Below, one piece after another: positions 43,969-52,207 of a stretch of DNA of 64,000 nt (position 1 is its first letter; every line of letters begins with the position of its first letter). Both the position numbers and the translations under genes were made by a program. Location: NCBI GenBank assembly GCA_964410285.1, contig CAYPFR010000002.1:221909-285908 (forward strand), written 5' to 3'. The notes beneath the pieces are model-generated. The model searched no databases and was not told the origin of the DNA. It saw only the letters and a list, made by a program, of their open reading frames with translations. This stretch comes from Fretibacter sp964410285. GTDB taxonomy: Bacteria > Pseudomonadota > Alphaproteobacteria > Caulobacterales > Maricaulaceae.

Positions 43969-44183
43969 GATCTGTCCTAGGCTTTAGCTTTGCACCGATT
44001 CGCGGCGATCATTTAAGAAAAATGTGAGGCTCTCATGGCAAAATTAAGGCGTAACCTGCGCAAAAGCGCAGCTACCGGGCGGCCATTGAAACCGCCTAAC
44101 CCTTAACGAAGTCCTAATGCGGCGCGATAAACACAGATCACGGCCCCGCACGGCTTTCCTCCGCTCCCTTGGCCAAAATTGCG
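43969..44183. other. 215-base gap between dgt and the SPOR gene
   Basis: No protein or RNA gene was recognised. It contains a perfect CTGCGC/GCGCAG hairpin with an AAAA loop (44056-44071) and a nearby GGCGG/CCGCC pairing. A minus-strand U-rich stretch follows the hairpin, so it may end the dgt transcript, and the promoter of the SPOR-nagZ-scp run must lie nearby. Confidence 0.4.
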
Positions 44184-45374
44184 CTAGAGATAACCCGTCA
44201 CAGAGAATAATTTGCGATGCTCGGAGATAGCGTAATTATCCGTCATTCCCGCGATATGATCGCAGACAATGCGGGCCGTCGTGGGCGTGCGCGGCCCGTC
44301 ACAGCGCCGGCGAAGTTCTGTGGGCAAAATATCGGGGTCTTCAAGGAATAGGTCAAATAGCTCGCGGACAACGCGCGTCGCTTGCCCCATCATTCGGTTG
44401 ACCTTGTAATGCCGGTACATATTTTCATAGAGAAATTTGCGAAGCGGCGCTTCTTGGGCGCGAAACCCTTCCGAAAAATCACAAATGGCATGATCAAGGC
44501 CGCGAATATCATCTGCCGATTTGGGCGCCGCCGCAGCAAGACGCTTGCGGGTCTCAGCCAGAACATCGGCGACCATATAGCCGATCAGATCACGAACCGC
44601 TTCGTGGATCATGCGGTCTTCGGAAATATCCGGGTAGCGGCGCTTCACATCCTGAAAAGCTTCGCCAACAAGCGGCACATCACATACATCCTTGACCGAA
44701 AACAGCCCCGCCCTTAACCCATCATCAATATCGTGATTATTATAGGCGATGTCATCAGCTAGCGCCGCAACCTGCGCCTCTGGACCGGCATATGTATGCA
44801 GCTCTAGCCGCTCCCAATCCTCAAGCGCCCGCAGTGCCCATGGCAATTTATCCTTATCCGCAGCCTCCATAATCAGGGGTCCATTATGCTTGGCAATCCC
44901 CTCCAGCGTCTCCCATGTCAGGTTCAGACCGTTAAATTCGGCGTAACGCCCCTCCAAATGCTCAACGATCCGCAAAGTCTGCGCATTATGATCAAAGCCG
45001 CCGTAGGGCGCCATGCCCTCGGCCAGCGCATCCTCTCCCGAATGGCCAAAGGGCGGGTGGCCCAAATCATGCCCCAAGCACAAACATTCCGCCAAATCCT
45101 CATCAAGCCCGAGCACGCGCGCGATAGATCGCCCGATCTGCGCAACTTCAAGGCTATGCGTCAGGCGTGTGCGATAATAATCCCCTTCATGGGCAACAAA
45201 GACCTGTGTTTTGCCTTTTAGGCGGCGAAAAGCAGAACTGTGGATGATCCGGTCTTTATCGCGCTGAAAGGGGCTTCGCTCAGAGCCGCTAGGCTGCTTG
45301 ATGCGGCGGCCGCGGGCGCGCTGCGGGTCGGAGGCATAGATCGCGCGCTCCCGAAGTGGAGAAAATTTTCCCAA
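44184..45374 (-). CDS. dgt: deoxyguanosinetriphosphate triphosphohydrolase-like protein
   Basis: HD-domain dNTP triphosphohydrolase (dNTP to deoxynucleoside plus tripolyphosphate), about 396 residues. The HD metal site is clear: RLTHSLEVAQIGRSIAR, LGHDLGHPPFGHSGEDAL and ADDIAYNNHDIDDGL. No good ATG is available; a TTG at 45374 preceded by AAAGGCAG is preferred. A TTG at 45458 would overlap the divergent erpA start. The two alternatives differ by 28 residues. It is divergent from the Fe-S carrier gene. Confidence 0.9.
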   Translation of the reverse strand: MGKFSPLRERAIYASDPQRARGRRIKQPSGSERSPFQRDKDRIIHSSAFRRLKGKTQVFVAHEGDYYRTRLTHSLEVAQIGRSIARVLGLDEDLAECLCLGHDLGHPPFGHSGEDALAEGMAPYGGFDHNAQTLRIVEHLEGRYAEFNGLNLTWETLEGIAKHNGPLIMEAADKDKLPWALRALEDWERLELHTYAGPEAQVAALADDIAYNNHDIDDGLRAGLFSVKDVCDVPLVGEAFQDVKRRYPDISEDRMIHEAVRDLIGYMVADVLAETRKRLAAAAPKSADDIRGLDHAICDFSEGFRAQEAPLRKFLYENMYRHYKVNRMMGQATRVVRELFDLFLEDPDILPTELRRRCDGPRTPTTARIVCDHIAGMTDNYAISEHRKLFSVTGYL

Positions 45375-45437
45375 TGGTCTGCCTTTCAAAGCTTTGCGGC
45401 CTTTCAAATCACCGCTGCACCCTCTATATATAGCTTT

Positions 45438-45776
45438 ATGGAAAACGCTACTGTCCAAGTCACGCTCTCAGAATCGGCCGCTGTGCAAATTAAAAAAATC
45501 ATGGCCAAACAAGGCGTGGATAAATATTTGCGCGTGGCCGTTGAGGGCGGAGGATGCTCTGGGTTTCAATATAAATTCGATTTTGCAGACGCGCCCAATG
45601 CCTATGATATTGTCATTGAACGTAGCGGGGCGCGGGTTGTCATTGACGATATGAGCCTTGAGTTTCTTGGCGGGTCTGAAATCGATTATACGAATGAACT
45701 TATTGGCAGCGCCTTTAAAATCCATAATCCGAACGCCGTTGCAGGATGCGGCTGCGGCACAAGTTTCTCTGTTTAA
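45438..45776 (+). CDS. erpA: A-type iron-sulfur carrier (ErpA/IscA-like)
   Basis: A 112-residue Fe-S cluster carrier that receives clusters from the assembly machinery and passes them to apo-enzymes. The three conserved Cys are present: Cys40 in EGGGCSGFQY, and Cys104 and Cys106 in AGCGCGTSF. It is closest in style to ErpA, but the sequence alone does not separate ErpA from IscA. The start at 45438 fits the family; in-frame extension upstream overlaps dgt and is not homologous. Confidence 0.92.
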   Translation: MENATVQVTLSESAAVQIKKIMAKQGVDKYLRVAVEGGGCSGFQYKFDFADAPNAYDIVIERSGARVVIDDMSLEFLGGSEIDYTNELIGSAFKIHNPNAVAGCGCGTSFSV

Positions 45777-45849
45777 TTTTTAGGGAAGAGACACGCAGGA
45801 AAAGGCATAGTTATAAAATAAAGTCCGATTGTTTCTGAGGGGGAATGAA

Positions 45850-46470
45850 ATGGGTCAGATTAAATATGACGTAGAAGCGCTCTTTGTAGAGCCCGTTTTT
45901 CGAGCCGATATCGGCGCGGCGATCACGCCCAAACAGGTCGAATTCGTCAAATCACTTAAGATGATACCGAATCAGACCAACTTGATTTCGGAAAATCTAA
46001 ATATCTTTGATGAACCCGAACTGGAAAATATAAAGCGCGCCGTGCAAATGGTGCTTGATATTTACGCGGACAAAGTCATGGGCATTGAGCAAAAGCTCTA
46101 TGTCACCCAGTCATGGGCGCTCATTAATAAGCCCGGCGCAGGCATGCACGCCCATTCTCATTCAAATTCGGTTATCTCCGGCTCGCTGTATTTTACGGAT
46201 ATGCCAGAGCCTGCCGCCTCTATGATATTTGACCGCTCAACGGGTTATCGCCAGCTTAGGCTTGATCCGGCAATGGAAAAACGTAGCCTCTATAATACGC
46301 CCGTCAATATTGTGGTGCCCAAGAAAAACGAGGTTTTACTTTTCTCCTCCCGTCTTACCCACTTGGTGCAGCCAAATGAGTCAAATGAGCTGCGCTATTC
46401 CATCGCTTTTAATACATTTGTCAAAGGCACGATTGGCGATCTACGGGATGTTTCTCTTTTGACCGTATAG
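45850..46470 (+). CDS. 2OG-Fe(II) oxygenase-like protein (TIGR02466 type)
   Basis: About 206 residues from the ATG at 45850, which has a GAGGGGG site. The fold region includes HAHSHSNSVISGSLYF, with the His/Asp-type metal ligands, and a later HLVQPNES. This matches the small 2OG-Fe(II) oxygenase family found in marine bacteria and cyanophages (2OG-FeII_Oxy_5). Its substrate is unknown. It follows erpA by about 70 bases, possibly on the same transcript; an Fe(II) enzyme next to an Fe-S carrier may simply be chance. Confidence 0.8.
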   Translation: MGQIKYDVEALFVEPVFRADIGAAITPKQVEFVKSLKMIPNQTNLISENLNIFDEPELENIKRAVQMVLDIYADKVMGIEQKLYVTQSWALINKPGAGMHAHSHSNSVISGSLYFTDMPEPAASMIFDRSTGYRQLRLDPAMEKRSLYNTPVNIVVPKKNEVLLFSSRLTHLVQPNESNELRYSIAFNTFVKGTIGDLRDVSLLTV

Positions 46471-46583
46471 AGGCATGTTCTGCGCAGCTCGTTAAATCTA
46501 TGCCCGATGAACTCACGCGGCGGGCGATCGCCTTAATGAATTACTTTTCACCGTCTTGTGAAGACTTGTGTGTTCAGTCGCAC

Positions 46584-46605
46584 CCCTTCCCGCTTTAGGG
46601 AAGGG
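46584..46605. other. perfect 8-bp hairpin upstream of the MipA-like gene
   Basis: CCCTTCCC (46584-46591) pairs with GGGAAGGG (46598-46605) around a 6-base loop. It lies 114 bases after the 2OG-oxygenase gene and 28 bases before the MipA-like start. It lacks a long T run, so it may be a weak terminator of the upstream gene or a 5'-leader structure. Confidence 0.45.
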
Positions 46606-46632
46606 CAACTTTACACATGACAGGTGAATATC

Positions 46633-47472
46633 ATGCTAGGAAAATTTCTGCCCTCTTTTCATAAAGCCGCTTGGGTTCATACGGCCGCTTTGTCATTTAT
46701 TCTTGCCGCCGTTGCCGCGCCCGCTGCGGCACAAATTTCTGATATGCCCGATGACCTTACGGATGTGGCCAGTAGCCGCAATAACACCTATATCGACATT
46801 GGCGGCGCGGTGCTCTCACGCCCTGCATATCTTGGCAGTGACGATCGGGTAGAGCAGATTATCCCTTATGTTGACGCCGAGTATAAAGGCCGTTTTTTCA
46901 TCAAACCTGCCCTCGGGGCGGGTGTGCATTTTGTTAATAATGACCGTATCCGCTTCTCGACAGGCGTTAGCTATCAATACGGCCGCCAAGCTAGCGAGAG
47001 CGAAAGCCTTGCCGCCCGCAATGTAGAGGATATTGATGACGCCTTTACCGCCAATGCAAGTCTACGTATCCTCACCCCTGTCGGCGTTATCGACTCCCTT
47101 GTGACCGTGCCGTTTACGGGCAATCAAGAGGGCCTTAGCGCGAATGTTGCTGCGATCACTCAAGTCTCGCCGCTATCCAACTGGCGCATTAATCCCGGCG
47201 CGCGGATTACATTTCGCAACTCTGCCCAAGCAGAGCAGCTTTACGGCGCGCCGGGTACAGCCCTCGCCGCAGGATTTGACGGCAGAAGTGTATACGCAGG
47301 CTCACTCTTTGCCGTGAGCTATTTCACCCTTGGGGAAAGCAGCACGGACCGAGGCTGGGATATTGTCGGCCTTGTTGAATACGCCAAATTATTTGGCAAT
47401 GTTCAGGAAAGCCAATTCGCCGAAAGATCAGATGGATTCACCTTTACGGTTGGCCTTGCGAAAAAATTCTAA
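46633..47472 (+). CDS. MipA/OmpV-family outer-membrane protein
   Basis: A 279-residue exported beta-barrel candidate. After a signal peptide (ending APAAAQIS) the sequence alternates polar and hydrophobic residues and shows family-type segments: IGGAVLSRPAYLGSDDRV, PYVDAEYKGRFFIKPALGAG, and a C-terminal aromatic end FTFTVGLAKKF. MipA-like proteins have been linked to peptidoglycan-enzyme scaffolding in other bacteria, but no partner is seen here. The ATG at 46633 is preferred over a GTG at 46624. Confidence 0.85.
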   Translation: MLGKFLPSFHKAAWVHTAALSFILAAVAAPAAAQISDMPDDLTDVASSRNNTYIDIGGAVLSRPAYLGSDDRVEQIIPYVDAEYKGRFFIKPALGAGVHFVNNDRIRFSTGVSYQYGRQASESESLAARNVEDIDDAFTANASLRILTPVGVIDSLVTVPFTGNQEGLSANVAAITQVSPLSNWRINPGARITFRNSAQAEQLYGAPGTALAAGFDGRSVYAGSLFAVSYFTLGESSTDRGWDIVGLVEYAKLFGNVQESQFAERSDGFTFTVGLAKKF

Positions 47473-47544
47473 TCCGTCTTGGGATATATTTAGTGCGGCA
47501 ATTTTATAGTGGCCCCATGGGACGCCAACTGATATAGGCCCCAC

Positions 47545-48372
47545 ATGAATTATATTGATGCAAGCGAAGCTGGTGATCTGCGCGACGGCGCCATTAAGCT
47601 CCATAGCAAAGCCGATTTTGAAGGCATGCGCAAGGCTGGCCGCCTTGCAGCAGAATGCCTTGATATGCTCACGGAAATGGTCACGCCCGGCGTCAGTACA
47701 GCCGCGCTCGATAAAGCTGCATTTGACTTTATCATGGACCACGGAGCCGTGCCCGCCTGTCTTGGCTACCGGGGCTACCAGCATACGGTTTGCACCTCTG
47801 TCAATCATGTCGTTTGCCACGGCATTCCAAGTTCAAAGCCCTTAAAAAATGGCGATAGCGTCAATATTGATGTTACGGTTATTGTCGATGGCTGGCATGG
47901 AGATACCTCTCGCATGTATCCCGTCGGTAAAGTCGACCGAAAGACCGAACGCCTGATCAACATTACCTATGACAGCCTAATCCTTGGTCTTGCGGAAGTG
48001 AAACCCGGAAATACCACTGGAGATATTGGTCATGCCATACAGAAATTTGCCGAAGGCGAGCGCTGCTCCGTGGTACAAGATTTTTGCGGACATGGCCTAG
48101 GACGGCTATTTCACGATGCGCCCAATATCTTGCACTATGGCCGACCCGGCGAAGGTGAGGAGCTACGCGAGGGGATGTTCTTCACCGTTGAACCCATGAT
48201 TAATCTTGGCCGCCCAGATGTCAAAATTCTATCCGATGGATGGACAGCCGTGACGCGTGACCGAAAACTCACCGCGCAGTTTGAACACTCCATCGGCGTC
48301 ACAAGTGATGGCTGCGAGATTTTCACGCTCTCGCCCAAAGGCCTGCACAAACCCCCTTATATAGTGCCTTAG
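47545..48372 (+). CDS. map: methionine aminopeptidase, type I
   Basis: Removes the initiator Met from new proteins. The 275-residue enzyme has the pita-bread core with metal ligands in VNIDVTVIVDGWHGDTSRMY (two Asp), GHGLGRLFHDAP (His), FTVEPMIN (Glu) and AQFEHSIGVT (Glu). The N-terminal extension is short, so it is type I. It stands alone between a MipA-like gene and a P450 gene. Confidence 0.97.
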   Translation: MNYIDASEAGDLRDGAIKLHSKADFEGMRKAGRLAAECLDMLTEMVTPGVSTAALDKAAFDFIMDHGAVPACLGYRGYQHTVCTSVNHVVCHGIPSSKPLKNGDSVNIDVTVIVDGWHGDTSRMYPVGKVDRKTERLINITYDSLILGLAEVKPGNTTGDIGHAIQKFAEGERCSVVQDFCGHGLGRLFHDAPNILHYGRPGEGEELREGMFFTVEPMINLGRPDVKILSDGWTAVTRDRKLTAQFEHSIGVTSDGCEIFTLSPKGLHKPPYIVP

Positions 48373-48462
48373 AACTCTAAACCTGCGCGCAGAGCAGCTA
48401 TGCGCGCGAAGCAATTGCGCGGAGCTCGCCCTCTTGTTAGCTTAGGTCAACAGGAGGGAGAT

Positions 48463-49881
48463 ATGCCCCGTCACGATTACAAATTTCGGCCAGAACCCCG
48501 CTGGGAGAACGGCTATTTCGTCCCTTCAGTACCCCAACCTGTCCAAGCTCATCCTGATGGCTGGAGCCTGTTTGAGGGCCTGAGAAACATAGGTGCGATG
48601 AGTAAAAACCCAATCACGGCCTCAACGCAGGTAACGCGCACAGAACCCTATGTTTTCACCCATATGTATCGGCAAAGCCTACTTGTACCCTGTAGTCCGG
48701 CACTTATTAAATATATCTTTGTTGAGAACGGCGAAAATTATGGCCTGAATTCCATTCGGCAACTCATACTAAAGCCGATTTTGAAAAACGGCCTGCTAAC
48801 GGCCGAGGGACCGGTGTGGCGGCGGGCCCGCCGTGCTCTTTCCCCGCTTTTCACGCCGCGCAGCACAGAAAACTTTGCGCCGCAAATGAAAAACGCCGTT
48901 GAAGCATACCTACCGAGACTGTTTGAAGGCAAAAACACCGCCGACTTCAGTGACGCCATGCTGCGCCTGACTTATATGGTACTCTCGGACACGCTGTTTT
49001 CAGGGGAGATCGCAGGGGAAAGCGAATCTGTTCTGCGCGATGTCAGCACTTTCCTCTCGGCATTGGGGAGAGTCGATCCTTTGGATATTATCGGCTTGCC
49101 AAATTTCATTCCTCGCCCAACTAAACTTCGCGGATTTGCAGCCATAAAGCGTTTAAGGGACCGCGTTACCGAACTGGCTAAGGATCGCCGCGCGCGGATA
49201 GATCAAGGCCAAGCCGTTCCGGATGATTTTCTCACTTTGCTCTTGAACACGCGCGACGAACAGGGCGCTTTATCGGATGCCGAAATAGAAGATCACATTA
49301 TCACATTTATCGGGGCTGGGCATGAAACGACATCACGCGCGCTAGGCTGGATGGCCTATCTCCTCTCGCAGGACACGCAGGCGCGAAGCCGCCTTGAGGC
49401 GGAGATAGATGCGCTAGACATGACCCGTCCTGCCAAAGACTGGGCGGATCATTTGCCATGGGCAATGGCCTGTTTTGAAGAGTCTATGCGCCTCTTCCCG
49501 CCGGCCCCGATAATCTCTCGTTTTGCCCGAAAGGCCGACAAATTTGAAGACGCCGACATACCAAAAGACTGTAATATCCTGGTCAACCTTTGGACCCTCC
49601 ACCGCCATGAAAAACTCTGGGACCGCCCTGACAGTTTTGACCCCGCGCGTTTTTACGGGCAGGCCCGCAGCGCTATTGATCGGTTTCAATATCTGCCCTT
49701 TGGTATGGGACGGCGGGTTTGTATCGGGCAAAAATTTGCCTTGCAAGAAGCGGCCATATTGATCGCCCTTATTTTTAAATCCTACCGCTTTGACTATAAC
49801 GCGCCCGAGCCGCCATGGCCTTTGATGCGCATTACCCTTCAGCCCGAGCAAGGCATGCCCATGCGGGTGCATGCGCGCTAG
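48463..49881 (+). CDS. cytochrome P450
   Basis: Haem-thiolate mono-oxygenase of about 472 residues from the ATG at 48463, which has a strong CAGGAGGG site. Motifs: the I-helix FIGAGHETTSRAL, the K-helix ExxR in FEESMRLFPP, and the haem loop FGMGRRVCIG with the haem-ligand Cys at 420. It is soluble by sequence (no N-terminal membrane helix), so it needs a separate electron-transfer partner; no ferredoxin or reductase gene is adjacent. Substrate is not predictable. It is not linked to the lasso cluster, which is 33 kb away. Confidence 0.93.
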   Translation: MPRHDYKFRPEPRWENGYFVPSVPQPVQAHPDGWSLFEGLRNIGAMSKNPITASTQVTRTEPYVFTHMYRQSLLVPCSPALIKYIFVENGENYGLNSIRQLILKPILKNGLLTAEGPVWRRARRALSPLFTPRSTENFAPQMKNAVEAYLPRLFEGKNTADFSDAMLRLTYMVLSDTLFSGEIAGESESVLRDVSTFLSALGRVDPLDIIGLPNFIPRPTKLRGFAAIKRLRDRVTELAKDRRARIDQGQAVPDDFLTLLLNTRDEQGALSDAEIEDHIITFIGAGHETTSRALGWMAYLLSQDTQARSRLEAEIDALDMTRPAKDWADHLPWAMACFEESMRLFPPAPIISRFARKADKFEDADIPKDCNILVNLWTLHRHEKLWDRPDSFDPARFYGQARSAIDRFQYLPFGMGRRVCIGQKFALQEAAILIALIFKSYRFDYNAPEPPWPLMRITLQPEQGMPMRVHAR

Positions 49882-49981
49882 GCGGTCTCCAATTTATCTT
49901 TGAAAATTATGGCTAGCGAGCCTTGCCTAATCGCACTATGGTGCCGCATCGGTAAAGGATGCCAGATATTTGCCAGATTAA

Positions 49982-50791
49982 ATGGGGGGTGCGCGCGTGA
50001 GCGGAAAATTAAGTGATGGACCTCTGGAGCGATATTTCGAAACGGGGGCAAAGCCTGTAAGCGCGCCCGAAGCCGCCCAGTTGACATCATCACTCAAAAC
50101 CCCGCCCTCAAAGGCCGCAAAGCCCCACCATCACGGCCATAGAGACCGGCTCAGGAAACGGTTTGCAGAAAATGGGGCGCAGGCGCTGGCCGATTATGAA
50201 CTGTTGGAGCTTTATCTTTTTCGCTCCATTGCGCGCCGCGACACCAAACCCATCGCCAAAGACTTGATTTCGCGCTTTGGGAGCTTTGCGGAGGTCGTAA
50301 GCGCGCCCGTCCACCGGCTGACGGAAACCAAATATGTATCGGAAAATGTCGCGCTCGATTTAAAAGTCCTTGCAGCGGCTGCCGTCAAGCTTGGTCAGGA
50401 AAGTCTCTTGGGCCGCCCAATTTTATCCTCTTGGAACGCACTATTGGATTATTGCCGCTCGGCTATGCAATTTGAAGGGATCGAGCAATTTCGCGTATTA
50501 TTTCTAGACCGCAAAAACCGGTTAATTGCCGATGAGATTCTTGGAAAAGGCACAGTTGACCGCGCCCCAGTTTATCCGCGCGAAATTATGAAACGCGCTC
50601 TTGACCTAGAGGCCACGGCCCTGATTTTATGTCACAACCACCCCAGCGGTGACCCAACACCTAGCCAATCGGATATTGATATGACGAACCATATCATTAG
50701 CGCCGCCAAACCGCTGAGCATCGCCGTTCACGATCACCTGATCATCGGACGTGAAAATATCGCAAGTTTTAAGACTTTGGGATTGATGTAG
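49982..50791 (+). CDS. radC: RadC-family JAMM-domain protein
   Basis: A 269-residue RadC (MPN+) protein. The N-terminal helix-hairpin-helix-like region (LADYELLELYLFRSIARRDTKPIAK) and the C-terminal JAMM metal motif LILCHNHPSGDPTPSQSD are complete. RadC proteins have a metalloprotease-like fold of unresolved role; the older claim of a direct DNA-repair function is doubtful. The N-terminal 45 residues are poorly conserved and a GTG at 49997 downstream of GGGGGG is an alternative start. Confidence 0.9.
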   Translation: MGGARVSGKLSDGPLERYFETGAKPVSAPEAAQLTSSLKTPPSKAAKPHHHGHRDRLRKRFAENGAQALADYELLELYLFRSIARRDTKPIAKDLISRFGSFAEVVSAPVHRLTETKYVSENVALDLKVLAAAAVKLGQESLLGRPILSSWNALLDYCRSAMQFEGIEQFRVLFLDRKNRLIADEILGKGTVDRAPVYPREIMKRALDLEATALILCHNHPSGDPTPSQSDIDMTNHIISAAKPLSIAVHDHLIIGRENIASFKTLGLM

Positions 50792-50856
50792 AGCCCGCCG
50801 CGCGCCAAGGTATTGATAGCAATAAAATAATAGGCGAAAACAATATTGGGGATATT

Positions 50857-52173
50857 ATGACCACGAATTCCGCGCAGGTTTCCAAAGGGTATCGCACTCT
50901 GGTTCTGATTTTACTCACGCTTGTTTATGTGATGAGTTTTATTGATCGGCAAATCATTGGCATTCTATCCCCTTTTATCAAAGCCGAAATGGGATTTTCG
51001 GATGCGCAGCTTGGCTGGCTTAAAGGATTTGCCTTTGCTTTGCTCTACTGCCTCGTGGGTATACCCATTGCTTGGCTTGCTGATAGATATAACCGTACGC
51101 GTATTGTCACTATTTCGCTCATGTTTTGGAGCGCATTTACAGCGCTGACAGGTATGGCAGGAAACTTCCTGCATATGTTCTTAGCGCGCGTCGGCGTCGG
51201 CATTGGAGAGGCCGGCGGCTCCCCCCCCTCTCACTCCATTATTTCTGATTTATATCCCAAAGAACAGCGCGCCAGTGCCCTTGGCGTTTATTCACTAGGC
51301 ATTCCGATCGGAATTGGGTTTTCTTATATTCTCGCCGGAGAGCTCATTCAGGCCTTTGGCTGGCGCGGAACCCTCATGTGCCTTGGGGTTGTCGGAATTG
51401 GGCTGGCCTTTGTGCTTGCGATTCTTGTGCGTGAACCGAGGCGCGGCCAAATGGAAAGCGGCAGCCTTGACGTAGAGCCTGTAGGTATTAGCGAGTCGAT
51501 TAAAACGCTGGCAAAAATCCCAAGCTGGTGGGCAATGTGCATGGGCATCGCTTGGGTCAGCTTTGGGGGCTATGCTGTCTCGGCTTGGGGCGTAGATTAC
51601 CTCTCGCGCTTTGCACCTGAATATATGCCAGCAAATGACCCAGCGAAATTTCGCTGGCTGATGATGTGGCTCGGGCTGATACATTTGTTTGGTTATGGCG
51701 CGGGGACGTATTTCGGGGCATTGATTACCGAGAAACTCGCGAAGAAAAATATCGCATGGTACGGAATCATGCCCGGAGCCGTCCTGATCATCGGTGTACC
51801 CTGCTTGATTGCCGCCTTTTGGGTCAATAGTGTTGTTTTGCACCTTTGTCTTGTCACGATCTATCTTCTCGCGGCCGGTGTCTATCTTGGACCCAGCTTT
51901 GCCGCAGCACAAACTTTGGCGCCTGTGAATATGCGCGCGATGTCGACCGCTTTATTCTTCCTTATTTTAAACATCATCGCGCTGGGCGGCGGCCCGACAA
52001 TAACGGGTTATCTCAGCGACTTTTTTGCGATCAAGCACGGCCCTGTAAACGGGCTGCGCCTTGCGATCAGCTGTTTGATCGTTCCTTATATTATCTCCAT
52101 AATCTCATTCTTTTGGGCCGCTAAGACGCTCCCAAAGGATTGGGCCATTGCAGAAGCGCGCAATGGAGGTTAA
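50857..52173 (+). CDS. MFS transporter (spinster-like)
   Basis: A 438-residue secondary transporter with twelve predicted helices. Family segments: DRQIIGILSPFIKAEMG, AWLADRYNRTR (loop 2-3 signature), and GIGEAGGSPPSHSIISDLYP, typical of spinster-type MFS proteins that carry lipids or small molecules. Substrate is unknown. It lies 65 bases after radC and 34 bases before purB; co-transcription is possible but has no known functional link. Confidence 0.85.
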   Translation: MTTNSAQVSKGYRTLVLILLTLVYVMSFIDRQIIGILSPFIKAEMGFSDAQLGWLKGFAFALLYCLVGIPIAWLADRYNRTRIVTISLMFWSAFTALTGMAGNFLHMFLARVGVGIGEAGGSPPSHSIISDLYPKEQRASALGVYSLGIPIGIGFSYILAGELIQAFGWRGTLMCLGVVGIGLAFVLAILVREPRRGQMESGSLDVEPVGISESIKTLAKIPSWWAMCMGIAWVSFGGYAVSAWGVDYLSRFAPEYMPANDPAKFRWLMMWLGLIHLFGYGAGTYFGALITEKLAKKNIAWYGIMPGAVLIIGVPCLIAAFWVNSVVLHLCLVTIYLLAAGVYLGPSFAAAQTLAPVNMRAMSTALFFLILNIIALGGGPTITGYLSDFFAIKHGPVNGLRLAISCLIVPYIISIISFFWAAKTLPKDWAIAEARNGG

Positions 52174-52207
52174 GCGGACGCAAATATTCTAAAGACGAGT
52201 CGCCATT

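Noticed and set aside
44035..44106. 23-codon basic ORF on the plus strand (Arg/Lys-rich) in the dgt-SPOR gap
   Set aside because: It overlaps a perfect hairpin, has only a weak ribosome-binding site and no second line of support; chance is more likely.
46501..46599. 32-codon plus-strand ORF with two Cys before the MipA-like gene
   Set aside because: No ribosome-binding site, and its end runs into a hairpin; no family pattern.
48463..49881. P450 as part of the lasso pathway
   Set aside because: It lies about 33 kb away, across many unrelated housekeeping genes, with no tailoring or linkage signal.
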